From: CAZFDE01 sp964517795
GTDB lineage: Bacteria > Planctomycetota > Phycisphaerae > Sedimentisphaerales > Anaerobacaceae
DNA length: 6,413 nt
Assembly: GCA_964517795.1 (NCBI GenBank)
Contig: CAZFDE010000115.1
Span: 1-6,413, forward strand
Direction of reading: 5' to 3'
Shown: positions 5,158-6,413 of the stretch, one piece after another
Layout of the letters: each line of letters opens with the position of its first letter
Numbering within the stretch: position 1 is the stretch's first letter
Notes under the pieces: model-generated
Told to the model about the DNA's origin: nothing
Databases searched by the model: none
Seen by the model: the letters and a program-made list of their open reading frames with translations, nothing else
Translations under genes and position numbers: made by a program

Positions 5158-5472
5158 ATGCAGCCAGGAGAACGGCTATTGAGTAAAGAGGTTTGTGAAA
5201 TAGAAGTCGAAATTCGAAATGCAGAAGGACTTCATATGCGTCCGGCGATGCAGTTTGTGGATATCGCAAACCAATATGACAGTGATATTACAGTCAGCAA
5301 CGGCCAGACTTCGGTGGATGGTAAAAGTATTATGCAGATGAGCATGTTGGCGGCTACGGTCGGTACCCATTTAACCATTAAAGCCGAAGGATCGGATGCC
5401 GCCCGGGCGTTAGAGGCATTGAAAGTCCTGGTTGAAGAACGTAAATTTGACGAGCCTGCCCCGGGTCAATAA
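5158..5472 (+). CDS. HPr family phosphocarrier protein
   Basis: A 104-residue HPr-like protein passing phosphate from enzyme I to EIIA. The active-site motif NAEGLHMRPA holds the acceptor His26 and Arg28. The second hallmark, SVDGKSIMQMSMLAA, keeps a serine (Ser58) at the position of the HPr Ser46 kinase site. Met follows the histidine instead of the Ala of classical GLHARPA. The start is uncertain: ATG 5158 has GGGAG 11 nt upstream, while in-frame TTG 5179 has AGGAG (5166-5170) at 8 nt and would give 97 residues with His19, closer to ordinary HPr length. Whether to call it ptsH or npr cannot be settled here. It is 26 nt after ptsN and 18 nt before ptsI. Confidence 0.94.
   Translation: MQPGERLLSKEVCEIEVEIRNAEGLHMRPAMQFVDIANQYDSDITVSNGQTSVDGKSIMQMSMLAATVGTHLTIKAEGSDAARALEALKVLVEERKFDEPAPGQ
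5166..5170 (+). promoter_or_regulatory. Internal ribosome binding site suggesting TTG 5179 as HPr start
   Basis: AGGAG lies 8 nt before in-frame TTG 5179, which would begin MSKEVCEIEVEIR, an HPr-like N-terminus. It is a better-placed site than the one before ATG 5158. Confidence 0.45.
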
Positions 5473-5490
5473 ATAATGGGATGAATCGTT

Positions 5491-6413
5491 ATGGATATTA
5501 AAAAAGGGATAGCTGTTTCACCCGGTTTCGCGATTGCCAAATCGCTGATCATCGATTCGGAGGATTATCGTATTCCTCGTCGCGTAATCAAGCCGTCCCG
5601 CCGTATGGTTGAGGTCCAACGTGTTCGCAATGCCTTCAAAGAAGCTGCTCAGGAATTGACCGAACTGGAAGCCGGGCAGATCGAACAGCGTAATATCAAG
5701 GATATATTCGCGGTTCACCTTAGATTTCTAAAAGATCGCAGCTTACGCAAGCAAATTACGGATATGATCCATTCGGAGCAGGTGACCGCGGAATATGCCG
5801 TTTCGACGACGTTACGTGATATTGCGTCGCATTTCATGAAGTCCGGCGATGCCTATATCAGTGAGCGTGCGGCCGATATTTATGATATCGAACGGCGGCT
5901 GCTGCAAAAGCTTTTGGGCCGAAAACGCGAGGATATTGAGCATCTCAATGAGGAAGTCGTGGTTGTCGCGCGTGAATTAAGCCCCACACAGACGGCCGGA
6001 TTCAATCGTCAGTTTGTCAAAGGCATTGCGGCCGACGCGGGCGGGCGGACCAGCCACGCGGCGATCGTTGCGCGTTCCTTGGGTATCCCGGCTGTTGTGG
6101 CATTGGAGGATTTTTCGGAGATCGTTCGCGGCGGTGATACGATTATTGTCGATGGTAATCGCGGGATCGTGATCGTCAATCCGACCGCCGATGCGATGCA
6201 GCAATATGAAGAGAGTTCGCGGGAATTCATCGAGCATGAACAACGGCTCGATACGATTCGGACCAAGCCCGCTCAGACCCGGGACGGTGTCAATATCACG
6301 ATGCTGGGCAATATTGAATTTCCGGATGAGGCCGAACTCGTCTTGGAAAAAGGCGGCGAGGGGATCGGACTATATCGTACGGAATTTCTGTATTTAGGCA
6401 GCCCGGAGGAACC
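5491..6413 (+). CDS. ptsI: PTS enzyme I, phosphoenolpyruvate-protein phosphotransferase (partial, 3' end outside window)
   Basis: The first 307 residues of an enzyme normally near 570-590. It autophosphorylates from PEP and hands the phosphate to HPr. The N-terminus KGIAVSPGFAIAK is typical. Residues ~4-140 match the HPr-binding N-terminal domain (IFAVHLRFLKD). The swivelling phosphohistidine domain follows, with GGRTSHAAIVARSLGIPAVV carrying His189, the same number as the active-site His of E. coli enzyme I. GIGLYRTEFLY (291-301) begins the PEP-binding barrel, with Arg296 also at the E. coli position. No GAF domain precedes it, so it is PtsI-like, not PtsP-like. ATG 5491 is 18 nt after HPr with only a weak GGGA 9 nt upstream, which suggests translational coupling. 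The frame is intact to the edge. Confidence 0.95.
   Translation, partial: MDIKKGIAVSPGFAIAKSLIIDSEDYRIPRRVIKPSRRMVEVQRVRNAFKEAAQELTELEAGQIEQRNIKDIFAVHLRFLKDRSLRKQITDMIHSEQVTAEYAVSTTLRDIASHFMKSGDAYISERAADIYDIERRLLQKLLGRKREDIEHLNEEVVVVARELSPTQTAGFNRQFVKGIAADAGGRTSHAAIVARSLGIPAVVALEDFSEIVRGGDTIIVDGNRGIVIVNPTADAMQQYEESSREFIEHEQRLDTIRTKPAQTRDGVNITMLGNIEFPDEAELVLEKGGEGIGLYRTEFLYLGSPEE

Overview
The window looks like a piece of a Planctomycetota chromosome, probably Phycisphaerae or a relative. The best hint is a large secreted protein whose repeated domains are joined by Glu-Pro-Asn (EPN) linkers, a style common in exported proteins of that group. The phylum is an inference from style and gene content; no rRNA or other taxonomic marker is present.

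Layout. Minus strand, 1-1517: 505 N-terminal residues of an exported protein with two complete ~220-residue Trp-rich repeats and the first residues of a third; the gene runs off the left edge. Its 5' side (1518-1892) is AT-rich. It holds a near-consensus sigma-70 promoter about 250 nt before the start codon and a long leader with a terminator-like hairpin, a short ORF with a good ribosome binding site and a GC-rich palindrome. Minus strand, 1893-2306: hisI, phosphoribosyl-AMP cyclohydrolase, with no other his gene in the window. The 93-bp gap 2307-2399 carries two overlapping divergent promoters, one for hisI and one for the rightward genes.

Plus strand, 2400-6413: a flippase-like integral membrane protein of the LPG_synthase_TM/UPF0104 type, a hairpin-plus-T-run terminator candidate, then a closely spaced series: DUF502 membrane protein, short ribosome hibernation factor (hpf, TTG start), PTS EIIA of the Ntr/Fru type (ptsN-like), HPr phosphocarrier, and the N-terminal 307 residues of PTS enzyme I (ptsI), cut by the right edge.

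How the genes fit together. Enzyme I, HPr and EIIA make a complete phosphorelay (PEP to EI-His189 to HPr-His26 to EIIA-His69) with no sugar-specific EIIB/EIIC seen here. With hpf directly upstream, this resembles the proteobacterial rpoN-hpf-ptsN-npr region, so a regulatory PTS that senses PEP or nutrient status beside a ribosome-dormancy factor is more likely than sugar uptake. No CRISPR array, insertion sequence, tRNA or rRNA was seen. Most of the window is housekeeping; the less ordinary parts are the repeat-built secreted protein with its leader and the overlapping divergent promoters.
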